A stretch of DNA of 64,000 nt from an uncultured Clostridia bacterium (GTDB lineage Bacteria > Bacillota > Clostridia > Oscillospirales > Oscillospiraceae), in the NCBI GenBank assembly GCA_947649615.1, contig CANSSG010000008.1, positions 1-64,000 of the forward strand, read 5' to 3'. Numbering within the stretch: position 1 is the stretch's first letter; every line of letters starts with the position of its first letter. The notes beneath the pieces are model-generated. The model was not told where the DNA came from. It did no database searches and worked only from the letters and a program-made list of their open reading frames with translations. The translations under genes were made by a program, and so were the position numbers. This document shows, in pieces, positions 7,962 through 15,336 of the stretch.

Positions 7962-7991
7962 ATTATATCCTAATAGCAGGGTTCCAGTCAA
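7962..7991 (-). promoter_or_regulatory. Sigma-A-type promoter of mocA
   Basis: On the minus strand, TTGACT (7991-7986), an 18-bp spacer and TATAAT (7967-7962), with the gene starting 26 bp downstream. Confidence 0.6.
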
Positions 7992-8039
7992 CGGGGACGT
8001 TATTTAAAAAATAATATAACGGATAGAGGAAACTTGTCC

Positions 8040-8068
8040 TATACAGCCAGGGGGATTTGTGATATAAT
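8040..8068 (+). promoter_or_regulatory. Candidate promoter of the xanthine dehydrogenase operon
   Basis: TATAAT at 8063-8068 with a weak -35 (TATACA, 8040-8045) and 17-bp spacing, 84 bp before the xdhA start. The poor -35 hints at activator dependence, but no operator is evident. Confidence 0.4.
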
Positions 8069-8151
8069 AATAAAAATTTTACCCTGACGGAGAAATTTTT
8101 GTCCTACTTACCGAAATTCCCCACATCAACAGATAAGGAGGCTGATGCCCA

Positions 8152-10440
8152 ATGAGTAAAAGCGTAGGCCGGAGCATGGCCCGCGTGGACGCCCTGGATA
8201 AGGCGGCGGGCCGCGCGAAATATACCGACGACCTCTGCGATAGGGCCGCACTGGCCACCCGCATCGTCCATTCCACAATCGCACACGGGTTGGTTGCTTC
8301 CGTTGACTGCGCCCAGGCGGAACAGGTTCCGGGCGTAGTGCGGATTTTTACCTGCTTTGACGTGCCGGACCGGCCCTTCCCCACCGCGGGCCACCCCTGG
8401 TCCACCGACCCGCATCATCAGGACGTGGCCGACCGGCTGCTGCTCAACCGCCATGTGCGGTACTACGGCGACGAGGTGGCCGTGGTGGTGGCGGAAAATG
8501 AGGTGGCCGCCGCCCAGGCCGCGCGGCTGGTGAAGGTGGCGTACAACGAATATCCCTTCGTCCTGGACGTCCAGAAGGCGATGGAGCCGGACGCGCCCCA
8601 AATCCATGAAAATTACCCCGGCAATATTCTGGCGCATACCCAAATCCGCAGCGGCGATTATGAAGCCGCCTGCAAAGAGCCGGGATTAATGAAAGTAGAG
8701 GGCTGGTACGACACCCCTACCGTCCAGCACTGCCACATCGAAAACCACGTCTGCACCGCCCAGATGGAAGGCGGGCGGATTACCGTGACCTCCTCCACCC
8801 AGATCCCCCACATCGTCCGGCGGGTCTGCGGACAGGCGTTGGGGATTCCCTGGGGGAAGGTGCGCATCGTCAAGCCCTATATCGGCGGCGGGTTCGGCAA
8901 CAAGCAGGACGCGCTGTATGAGCCGCTGTGCGCCTGGCTCACCACCCAGCTAGGGGGGCGGCTGGTGAAAATCGACTGCTCCAGGGAGGAGACCTTCGTC
9001 TCCAACCGGGTCCGCCACGCTATCCGTACCCATATCATCTCCTGGGTAAGGCCTGACGGCTCCTTTGCGGCGCGGAAAATCGAGTGCTTCTCCAACCAGG
9101 GCGGCTACGCGTCCCATGGCCACGGCATCGTGGCGAAAGGCATGGGCGCGTTTCCCCAGATTTACCCCTGTCCCAATGTGGAGGGCGACGCGTATACCGT
9201 GTTCACCAACCGGCCCTCGGCGGGGGCTATGCGGGGTTACGGCATCCCCCAGGCCATGTGGGCCGGGGAAAGCCACATCGACGACATCGCCAAGGCCTTG
9301 GGCCGGGAGCCGGGAGAGTACCGGCGGCAGATTGCCATGCCCCAAGGTTTCGTGGACGGGTTCAGCAAAAATGAGAACTACTATGACAGCTTCCGGGAGG
9401 TCATGGATAAGGGCATGGCCGCCATCGGCTACGGGCGGAAGCTCCACGAGTACCAGAACCAGACCGGGCCTGTCCGGCGGGGCGTGGGGATGGCGCTGTT
9501 TTGGTACAACACCGCCGTATGGCCCATCTCTTTGGAGTCCAGTTCTTGCCGGATGGTGCTCAATCAGGACGGCTCCGTCCAGGTCCAGACCGGCGAGACG
9601 GAGATTGGACAGGGCTGCGACACCGCCTTCGCCCAGATGGCGGCAGACGCCATTGGGATTCCCTTTGCGGATGTACATATCGTCTCCGCCCAGGATACCG
9701 ATGTAACGCCCTTCGGCACTGGGGCTTACGCTTCCCGGCAGACCTATGTGGGGGGCTTCGCCCTGCGGCAGACGGGAGGGATTTTAAAGGATAAAATCCT
9801 GACCTGCGCCGCGGAACTGACCCGGCAGATGAAGGAAAACCTGGATTTGGTGGACGGCAAAATCGTCCGTGTAACCGATGGGCGGGAGCTGATGGGCCTG
9901 GACGAGCTGGCAACGGAGACGCTCTACAGTTTGGCCCACAGCCAGCATATCACTGCCGAGAGTACCTACCAGATTAAGAACAACGCCTACTCCTTCGGCT
10001 GCACCTTCGCGGAGGTAGAGGTGGATATTCCCATGTGCCAGGTGAAACTCCTTAACATTGTCAACGTCCACGACTGCGGTAAGCTTATCAACCCCGCTCT
10101 GGCGGAAGCCCAGGTTCATGGGGGGATGTCTATGGGCATCGGCTATGGGCTGAGCGAGCAGCTTCTTTTCGATGAAAAAACCGGGAAGCCGCTGAACAAC
10201 AACCTGCTGGATTACAAGCTGTCCACCTTCATGGACCACCCCCATTTGCAGGCGGAATTTGTGGAGAACGCCGAGCCTACCAGCCCCTATGGCACCAAAG
10301 CCCTGGGCGAGCCGCCCGCCTGTTCCCCGGCCCCGGCCATCCGCAACGCGGTCTTGCAGGCCACCGGGGTCGCCGTCAATAACGCGCCTATGACCCCCCA
10401 TGTGCTGTTCGCCCGGTTCAAGGAGGAGGGGCTGCTGTAG
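8152..10440 (+). CDS. xdhA: Xanthine dehydrogenase, molybdopterin-binding subunit
   Basis: 762 residues, close to E. coli XdhA. Large subunit of a molybdenum hydroxylase that hydroxylates purines (xanthine or a related N-heterocycle) with water as the oxygen source. The aldehyde oxidase a/b hammerhead domain covers residues 10-125; Mo-cofactor binding follows with GGGFGNKQD, AMRGYGIPQ, TGETEIGQG and, near the C-terminus, KALGEPPAC with the catalytic Glu. AAGGAGG precedes the ATG at good distance. First gene of an operon with a membrane protein, xdhB and xdhC. The true substrate cannot be read from the sequence. Confidence 0.92.
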   Translation: MSKSVGRSMARVDALDKAAGRAKYTDDLCDRAALATRIVHSTIAHGLVASVDCAQAEQVPGVVRIFTCFDVPDRPFPTAGHPWSTDPHHQDVADRLLLNRHVRYYGDEVAVVVAENEVAAAQAARLVKVAYNEYPFVLDVQKAMEPDAPQIHENYPGNILAHTQIRSGDYEAACKEPGLMKVEGWYDTPTVQHCHIENHVCTAQMEGGRITVTSSTQIPHIVRRVCGQALGIPWGKVRIVKPYIGGGFGNKQDALYEPLCAWLTTQLGGRLVKIDCSREETFVSNRVRHAIRTHIISWVRPDGSFAARKIECFSNQGGYASHGHGIVAKGMGAFPQIYPCPNVEGDAYTVFTNRPSAGAMRGYGIPQAMWAGESHIDDIAKALGREPGEYRRQIAMPQGFVDGFSKNENYYDSFREVMDKGMAAIGYGRKLHEYQNQTGPVRRGVGMALFWYNTAVWPISLESSSCRMVLNQDGSVQVQTGETEIGQGCDTAFAQMAADAIGIPFADVHIVSAQDTDVTPFGTGAYASRQTYVGGFALRQTGGILKDKILTCAAELTRQMKENLDLVDGKIVRVTDGRELMGLDELATETLYSLAHSQHITAESTYQIKNNAYSFGCTFAEVEVDIPMCQVKLLNIVNVHDCGKLINPALAEAQVHGGMSMGIGYGLSEQLLFDEKTGKPLNNNLLDYKLSTFMDHPHLQAEFVENAEPTSPYGTKALGEPPACSPAPAIRNAVLQATGVAVNNAPMTPHVLFARFKEEGLL

Positions 10441-10950
10441 ATGGAAAACGCGAGGAAACCGGAGATTAGGCGCTGGGTGGTTGGGACAGCGCTGGCCGGA
10501 CTGGTTCTGTTTGGGATATGGTACCATATCCCGCTCCACCGGACTTTGGAGGTAACAGCTTATGAGCAGCATTATGGGGAGATCGGGGCGCCCGCCGTCC
10601 TCCAAATGGACGTCACTCTGCACCGCTCCTTTCTGAGGGGGACGGTGGTGCGGGGGACAATAGCGCTGGACGGCGTGCCTTATGTGTCTGCACCCCGGAT
10701 GGAGCCAGAGCCGGGTTCGTTTCTGGATGGCCTGAGGGACAAGTGGTCCGGCAGGATATTCTCCGGTTACTTTGTGGAGGCCGAACGGCTGGCCGGACGC
10801 GGGGACGCCATCTATATGATGCAGGATTCCTTCCTGATTAGCGACGTATCCTTTGGCGGTTTTTATGATTCCATTGCGGAATTGTTCCTGATCCGGTGGA
10901 GGCCGGACGCGCCCAGCGCCGTGTATACAGCCGGCCTACATACTTACTAG
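10441..10950 (+). CDS. Membrane-anchored hypothetical protein in the xdh operon
   Basis: 169 residues. The ATG immediately follows the xdhA stop and uses a GGAGGGG site inside the end of xdhA. Residues 12-29 form one hydrophobic segment after basic residues, so it is probably an inner-membrane anchor or uncleaved signal with the rest outside the cell. No known family recognised and no cysteine pairs or cofactor motifs. xdhB follows 13 bp later with its own GGAGG, so it is co-transcribed with a cytoplasmic enzyme, an unusual arrangement. Possible roles are membrane tethering or an unrelated passenger; neither can be decided here. Confidence 0.75.
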   Translation: MENARKPEIRRWVVGTALAGLVLFGIWYHIPLHRTLEVTAYEQHYGEIGAPAVLQMDVTLHRSFLRGTVVRGTIALDGVPYVSAPRMEPEPGSFLDGLRDKWSGRIFSGYFVEAERLAGRGDAIYMMQDSFLISDVSFGGFYDSIAELFLIRWRPDAPSAVYTAGLHTY

Positions 10951-10963
10951 GAGGAATTATTCC

Positions 10964-11848
10964 ATGTATGATTTGAAAGCGCTCTATGAAGCCGGGAGCG
11001 TCCAGGATGCAGTGCGCCTGCGGCTGGAGCATCCGGAGGCCCAGATTCTCGCCGGAGGCACCGATGTGCTGGTGCAGATGCGGGAGGGGAAGCGGGCTGG
11101 GAAAGAGCTGATCTCCATTTACGGCATCAATGAAATGCGGGGTGTTTCCCTGGATGGGGATGAAAATATCCGCATTGGCTCCCTTACCAGCTTCAGCCAT
11201 ATTACGAAAGACCCTATTATCCAGAAATACATCAACGTCCTTGGCGAAGCCGTGGACATGGTGGGCGGGCCGCAAATCCGCAACGCCGGTACCATCGGCG
11301 GGAATACCTGCAACGGCGTGACCAGCGCCGATTCCGCGTCTACGCTGTTCGCCTGGGACGCGGTTGTCGAGTTGACCGGGAAGGACGGGGTGCGGCGGCT
11401 CCCCATCCAGGCGTTCTATCTCGCGGCGGGGAAAACAGACGTCCGGCCGGATGAAATCCAGACCGCTATCCTGATTCCCAAGGCCAGCTACGAGAACTGC
11501 TTCGGGCATTACATCAAATACGCGATGCGCAGCGCCATGGATATCGCTACCACGGGATGCTCTGTGAATGTGGTCCTCAGCCCGGACAAAAAGACGATTG
11601 TCCGCGCCCGGATTGCCTACGGCGTGGCAGGGCCTATCCCGATGCGCGCCCCCAGCGCGGAGAAGGCCGCCGGGGGAAAACCCTTGACGGCGGATACGGC
11701 GGAAGCCTTCGCCCAGGCGGTGCTCTCCGATATCCAGCCCAGAGACAGTTGGCGGGCCAGCAAGGCCTTCCGGGAGCATATCGCGGTGGAGCTGGCGAAA
11801 CGCTGCCTGACAGAAGCGGTCAAACAGGCGGGAGGTGAATGGGCATGA
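10964..11848 (+). CDS. xdhB: Xanthine dehydrogenase, FAD-binding subunit
   Basis: 294 residues, as in E. coli XdhB. FAD-binding domain of the molybdopterin dehydrogenase family that passes electrons from the iron-sulfur subunit to NAD or another acceptor. FAD pyrophosphate motif LAGGTDVLVQMREG near residue 30; GGPQIRNAGTIGGNTCNG around 104-121 completes the FAD site; CO dehydrogenase flavoprotein C-terminal domain after residue 175. GGAGGAATT site before the ATG. Its stop overlaps the start of xdhC. Confidence 0.92.
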   Translation: MYDLKALYEAGSVQDAVRLRLEHPEAQILAGGTDVLVQMREGKRAGKELISIYGINEMRGVSLDGDENIRIGSLTSFSHITKDPIIQKYINVLGEAVDMVGGPQIRNAGTIGGNTCNGVTSADSASTLFAWDAVVELTGKDGVRRLPIQAFYLAAGKTDVRPDEIQTAILIPKASYENCFGHYIKYAMRSAMDIATTGCSVNVVLSPDKKTIVRARIAYGVAGPIPMRAPSAEKAAGGKPLTADTAEAFAQAVLSDIQPRDSWRASKAFREHIAVELAKRCLTEAVKQAGGEWA

Positions 11849-12354
11849 GCGTACAATATAAGTTAATTCGCTGCACCATCAACGGCAAGGAAGTGGAGCA
11901 GATGGTGGACGTACGCGCGTCCTTGACGGACATGCTCCGCAACGACTTCCGGCTGACCAGCGTGAAAAAGGGCTGCGAGGTGGGCGAGTGCGGGGCCTGC
12001 AACGTCATCATTGACGGCGAGTGCTTCAACTCCTGCCTGTACCTGGCCGCATGGGCGGATGGAAAGCATATCCGGACGCTGGAGGGGCTGCTTGGCCCCG
12101 GCGGCGAACTAGCGGACATCCAGCAGGCGTTTATTGACGAAGCGGCCATTCAGTGCGGCTTCTGTACGCCGGGGTTTATTATGACCGCCGTGGAAATCCT
12201 GGAGAGCGGGAAGGCGTACTCTGACGATGAACTGCGCAAACTCCTCTCCGGACACCTGTGCCGCTGCACCGGGTATGAAAACATCCTGCGGGCGGTGAAA
12301 AAGACCATGCTGCGGCGGCTGGAAAGGGACGGGAAGGGATGCGGAAGCATTTGA
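11845..12354 (+). CDS. xdhC: Xanthine dehydrogenase, [2Fe-2S] subunit
   Basis: About 169 residues; carries the two [2Fe-2S] clusters that link the molybdenum centre to FAD. Plant-type cluster motif CEVGECGACNV and the downstream Cys in the N-terminal half; second cluster CGFCTPGF and CRCTGYENI in the C-terminal half. I prefer the ATG at 11845 to the one at 11839, because the GGAGGT site sits 8 bp before 11845 and the start then overlaps the xdhB stop as ATGA. Here xdhC is the iron-sulfur subunit (E. coli naming), not the sulfurtransferase maturation factor. Confidence 0.9.
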   Translation: MSVQYKLIRCTINGKEVEQMVDVRASLTDMLRNDFRLTSVKKGCEVGECGACNVIIDGECFNSCLYLAAWADGKHIRTLEGLLGPGGELADIQQAFIDEAAIQCGFCTPGFIMTAVEILESGKAYSDDELRKLLSGHLCRCTGYENILRAVKKTMLRRLERDGKGCGSI

Positions 12355-12378
12355 TTTCCGGCAGTTTCACCAAAACGC

Positions 12379-12407
12379 TTGCGGAGCCGGCCTGCATATG
12401 GTACAAT
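12379..12407 (+). promoter_or_regulatory. Promoter of glutaminase gene
   Basis: TTGCGG (12379-12384), 17-bp spacer, TACAAT (12402-12407), 41 bp before the start codon. Confidence 0.5.
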
Positions 12408-12448
12408 TATTCACGAACACAGCACCATAACAGAAAGGCGGGAGATGG

Positions 12449-13366
12449 ATGGAAGAACTTTTGGAACGGCTGCTGGAGGAGTGCCGCCCCTTTACCAGCT
12501 TGGGCAAGGTGGCGGATTACATACCGGAACTGGCGAAAAGCAGCCCGGATGCGCTGGGCGTCTATGTCATCGGCAGCGAGGGGAAACATAGCTGGGCGGG
12601 GGACTGCCGGAAAAGCTTTACCCTGCAAAGCGTGGTCAAGCCCATTTTGCTGCTTCAGGCGTTGCTGGACAACGGGGCCGAGATGGTGCAGAGTCGGGTG
12701 GGCGTGGAAGCCACCGGCAAGCCCTTCGATGCCATCAACGCGGGAGACCATACCTTGGACAGCCGGCATATCAACCCGATGGTCAACATGGGCGCCATTG
12801 TAATGTGTACCCTGATTCACGGGGACAGCTATGAGGAACGCTTCCGGCGGCTGCTTGAGCTGACGGGGCGGCTGGCTGGCAACCCGGACATCGGCGTGGA
12901 CGAGGCGGTTTACCGGTCCGAAAAGAGCCACGGCAGCAAAAACCGGGCGCTGGCATATCTGCTCAAGTCCTACGGCATTCTGGAAGACGATGTGGAGGAG
13001 GTGCTGGACTGCTATTTCCGGGCCTGCTCCATCCGGGTGGACTGCCGGGGATTGGCCCATATTGGGGCGGTGCTGTCCAACCGGGGGCGGCTGCCGGATT
13101 CCAACCAGCGTATTTTCCCCGCATCCCTGGCCCGGTACGTCAATGCGATCCTCACCACCTGCGGCATGTATAACGGCTCCGGCGAATTCGCCATCCGGGT
13201 GGGCATTCCCGCCAAAAGCGGCGTAGCGGGAGGCATTATGGCCGTAGTCCCTACCCGCATGGGCATAGGCATCTACGCCCCCGCGCTGGACCACAAGGGC
13301 AACAGCCTGGCGGGCATCCAGCTTTTGGAGCGGCTGAGCCGGGAATTGTATCTGAGTATTTTCTGA
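12449..13366 (+). CDS. glsA: Glutaminase
   Basis: 305 residues, the standard size of the serine-dependent beta-lactamase-like glutaminases that hydrolyse L-glutamine to glutamate and ammonia in the cytoplasm. Catalytic Ser-Lys pair in LQSVVKP (about residues 57-63); NPMVNMGAI around residue 110; Tyr-containing TTCGMYNGSG; PAKSGVAGG near 255. GGCGGGAG site before the ATG. It is a single gene with its own promoter and a terminator-like hairpin about 95 bp downstream. Confidence 0.93.
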   Translation: MEELLERLLEECRPFTSLGKVADYIPELAKSSPDALGVYVIGSEGKHSWAGDCRKSFTLQSVVKPILLLQALLDNGAEMVQSRVGVEATGKPFDAINAGDHTLDSRHINPMVNMGAIVMCTLIHGDSYEERFRRLLELTGRLAGNPDIGVDEAVYRSEKSHGSKNRALAYLLKSYGILEDDVEEVLDCYFRACSIRVDCRGLAHIGAVLSNRGRLPDSNQRIFPASLARYVNAILTTCGMYNGSGEFAIRVGIPAKSGVAGGIMAVVPTRMGIGIYAPALDHKGNSLAGIQLLERLSRELYLSIF

Positions 13367-13397
13367 TGCCCTCACGGGCCGCCCTGCCGGAATCCGG

Positions 13398-13441
13398 TTT
13401 TGTCGAAAACCGTTGACTTTTTCGATAAAAAGTGATAAAGT
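13398..13441 (+). promoter_or_regulatory. Spo0A-box-like sites with a sigma-A-type promoter
   Basis: TTTTGTCGAAAAC (13398-13410) matches the Spo0A 0A-box consensus. A -35 TTGACT (13413-13418), 17-bp spacer and -10-like TAAAGT (13436-13441) follow. A palindrome CTTTTTCGATAAAAAG (13417-13432), a second imperfect 0A box, fills the spacer. A closely similar 16-bp palindrome lies before spoIIAA (55507-55522). Binding is predicted, not shown. Confidence 0.5.
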
Positions 13442-13459
13442 GAAAACTGCGGATGATTC

Positions 13460-13491
13460 GAAGCCCTCGCGCATTGGCGGAGGGCTTCTTT
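13460..13491 (+). terminator. Rho-independent terminator
   Basis: GAAGCCCTC (13460-13468) pairs with GAGGGCTTC (13480-13488) and is followed by TTT. It ends either glutaminase read-through or a very short transcript from the promoter just upstream. Confidence 0.7.
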
Positions 13492-13497
13492 CGTCTT

Positions 13498-13584
13498 AGG
13501 ACCTGTATTCACAGGGGTTTGATGCCGTCTGGGCGGCAAAATCCCTCGCCCATCTGGCATCCCACGCCTATGAATACAGGTTCT
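13498..13584. repeat. Nested palindromic element, MITE-like
   Basis: The outer arms of 18 bp (AGGACCTGTATTCACAGG and AGAACCTGTATTCATAGG inverted) match at 16 positions. Inside are two further paired arms, GATGCC/GGCATC and TGGGCG/CGCCCA, around an 11-base loop. The whole 87 bases folds back on itself. It looks like a non-autonomous mobile or REP-type element. No other copy was seen in this window. Confidence 0.6.
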
Positions 13585-13620
13585 TACGGCTAAATTTCTG
13601 AACGGATGGGGAGGATGCCC

Positions 13621-15258
13621 ATGGTCATTACCGATTTTTTGGAGCGGAACGCCCGGCTTTATGGCGATGAGACCGCCTTGGTGGAGCTTAGCCCCACGGA
13701 GGAGCGGGATAAAGCCGTCACCTGGCGGGAAGCCAGCCTGATCGAAAACGCCCAGCCGGACGCGCCTTACCGCAGGGCGCTGAGCTGGCGGGACTTCGAC
13801 CGGCGGGCCAACCGGTTTGCCAACCTGCTGCTCAGCCGGGGCATGGAGCGGGGGAGCAAGGTGGGGATTTTGATGACGAACTGCCTGGAGTGGCTCCCAA
13901 TCTACTTCGGTGCGCTGAAGGCGGGATGCGTGGCGGTGCCGCTGAACTTCCGGTACTCCGGCGAGGAAATCAAGTACTGCCTGGAGCTGGCGGATGTGGA
14001 AGCGCTGGTGTTCGGGCCGGAGTTTATCAGCCGGATGGACGCCGTATACGGCCAGCTTCCCAAAGTGCGGATGATGTTCTTCGTTGGCCGGGACAAGCCC
14101 GCCTATGGGGAGGACTGCATGAAGCTGATGGGCTTCTGTTCCTCCAGCCCGCCGCCGGTGGCGCTGGAGGAGGGGGATCACGCCGCCATCTATTTCTCCT
14201 CCGGCACGACTGGGTTCCCGAAGGCCATCCTGCACAACCACCGCGCCCTGGCGGCGTCCTGCGAGACCGAGCAGCGCCATCACGGCCAGACCAGGGGCGA
14301 TGTGTTCCTGTGCATCCCGCCTCTATACCACACCGGGGCAAAAATGCACTGGTTCGGAAGCTTGATTTCCGGGAGCAGGGCCGTGCTGCTGCGGGGAGTG
14401 AAGCCGGAGTGGATTCTGCGGGCGGTGACGGAGGAAAAATGCACCATCGTCTGGCTGCTGGTACCCTGGGCGCAGGATTTGCTGGACGCGATCGACGCCG
14501 GGAAGGTGGATTTGGGCCACTATCTGCTGGATCAGTGGCGGCTGATGCACATCGGCGCACAGCCCGTACCCCCCAGCCTTATCAAACGATGGAAGCAGGT
14601 GTTCCCCGGCCACCAGTACGACACCAACTACGGCCTGAGCGAGTCCATCGGCCCCGGGTGCGTCCATCTGGGGGTGGAGAATCTCCACAAGGTAGGGGCT
14701 ATCGGCGTTCCCGGCTGCCACTGGGAAGCGAAAATTGTAGACGAGCAGGGCCGGGAAACCCCTCAGGGCGGAATTGGCGAACTGGCGGTAAAAGGTCCCG
14801 GCGTGATGCTGTGCTACTACAAGAACCCGGAAGCCACCGCCGAAATCTTAAAGGACGGGTGGCTCTATACCGGCGATATGGCGCGGATGGACGCGGATGG
14901 GTTTATCTTCCTGGTGGACCGGAAGAAGGACGTGGTCATCTCCGGCGGGGAGAATATCTACCCGGTTCAGATCGAGGACTTCCTGCGCCGGCATGAGAAA
15001 ATCAAGGACGCGGCGGTCATCGGCCTGTCGGAACCGCGCCTGGGCGAGATCGCGGCGGCGGTGGTCGAGGTCAAGGAGGGCTGCGCCTGCACGGAAGAGG
15101 AAATCGAACGCTTCTGCAAGGAGCTGCCCCGGTATAAGCGGCCCCGCCGGATTATCTTCGACCGGGTGCCAAGAAATCCCACCGGAAAAATCGAGAAGCC
15201 CGTCCTGCGGGAGAAGTACTGCCAGGGACGGCTGGTGGAAGCGCAGACCAGTAATTGA
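13621..15258 (+). CDS. AMP-forming acyl-CoA synthetase / ligase
   Basis: 545 residues from the ATG at 13621, which sits six bases after GGGGAGG; upstream in-frame ATGs lie in or before this site. Class I adenylate-forming enzyme activating a carboxylic acid to its acyl-CoA through an acyl-AMP. P-loop YFSSGTTGFPKA, YGLSES motif, TGDMARMDADGF, DRKKDVVISGGENIYP hinge and the C-terminal catalytic Lys in NPTGKIEKP are all present. It sits directly before iorAB, so the likely substrate is an aromatic acid such as an arylacetate, which would let the cell interconvert aryl acid and the aryl-CoA made by IorAB. The substrate is inferred from the neighbours. Confidence 0.85.
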   Translation: MVITDFLERNARLYGDETALVELSPTEERDKAVTWREASLIENAQPDAPYRRALSWRDFDRRANRFANLLLSRGMERGSKVGILMTNCLEWLPIYFGALKAGCVAVPLNFRYSGEEIKYCLELADVEALVFGPEFISRMDAVYGQLPKVRMMFFVGRDKPAYGEDCMKLMGFCSSSPPPVALEEGDHAAIYFSSGTTGFPKAILHNHRALAASCETEQRHHGQTRGDVFLCIPPLYHTGAKMHWFGSLISGSRAVLLRGVKPEWILRAVTEEKCTIVWLLVPWAQDLLDAIDAGKVDLGHYLLDQWRLMHIGAQPVPPSLIKRWKQVFPGHQYDTNYGLSESIGPGCVHLGVENLHKVGAIGVPGCHWEAKIVDEQGRETPQGGIGELAVKGPGVMLCYYKNPEATAEILKDGWLYTGDMARMDADGFIFLVDRKKDVVISGGENIYPVQIEDFLRRHEKIKDAAVIGLSEPRLGEIAAAVVEVKEGCACTEEEIERFCKELPRYKRPRRIIFDRVPRNPTGKIEKPVLREKYCQGRLVEAQTSN

Positions 15259-15336
15259 CATGTTCAGCCTATGGCCTTTCAGCGCATGTAAGGCTGTTTT
15301 TGGAAAGAATTGATAAGGTTAGGAGGCCTTTCCCCT

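Noticed and set aside
8950-9678. Long minus-strand open frame inside xdhA
   Set aside because: A shadow of the GC-rich xdhA coding strand; no ribosome site and no recognisable motif.
13454-13594. Possible small ORF (46 codons) after the Spo0A-like promoter
   Set aside because: It runs through the terminator and the nested palindrome and has no ribosome binding site.
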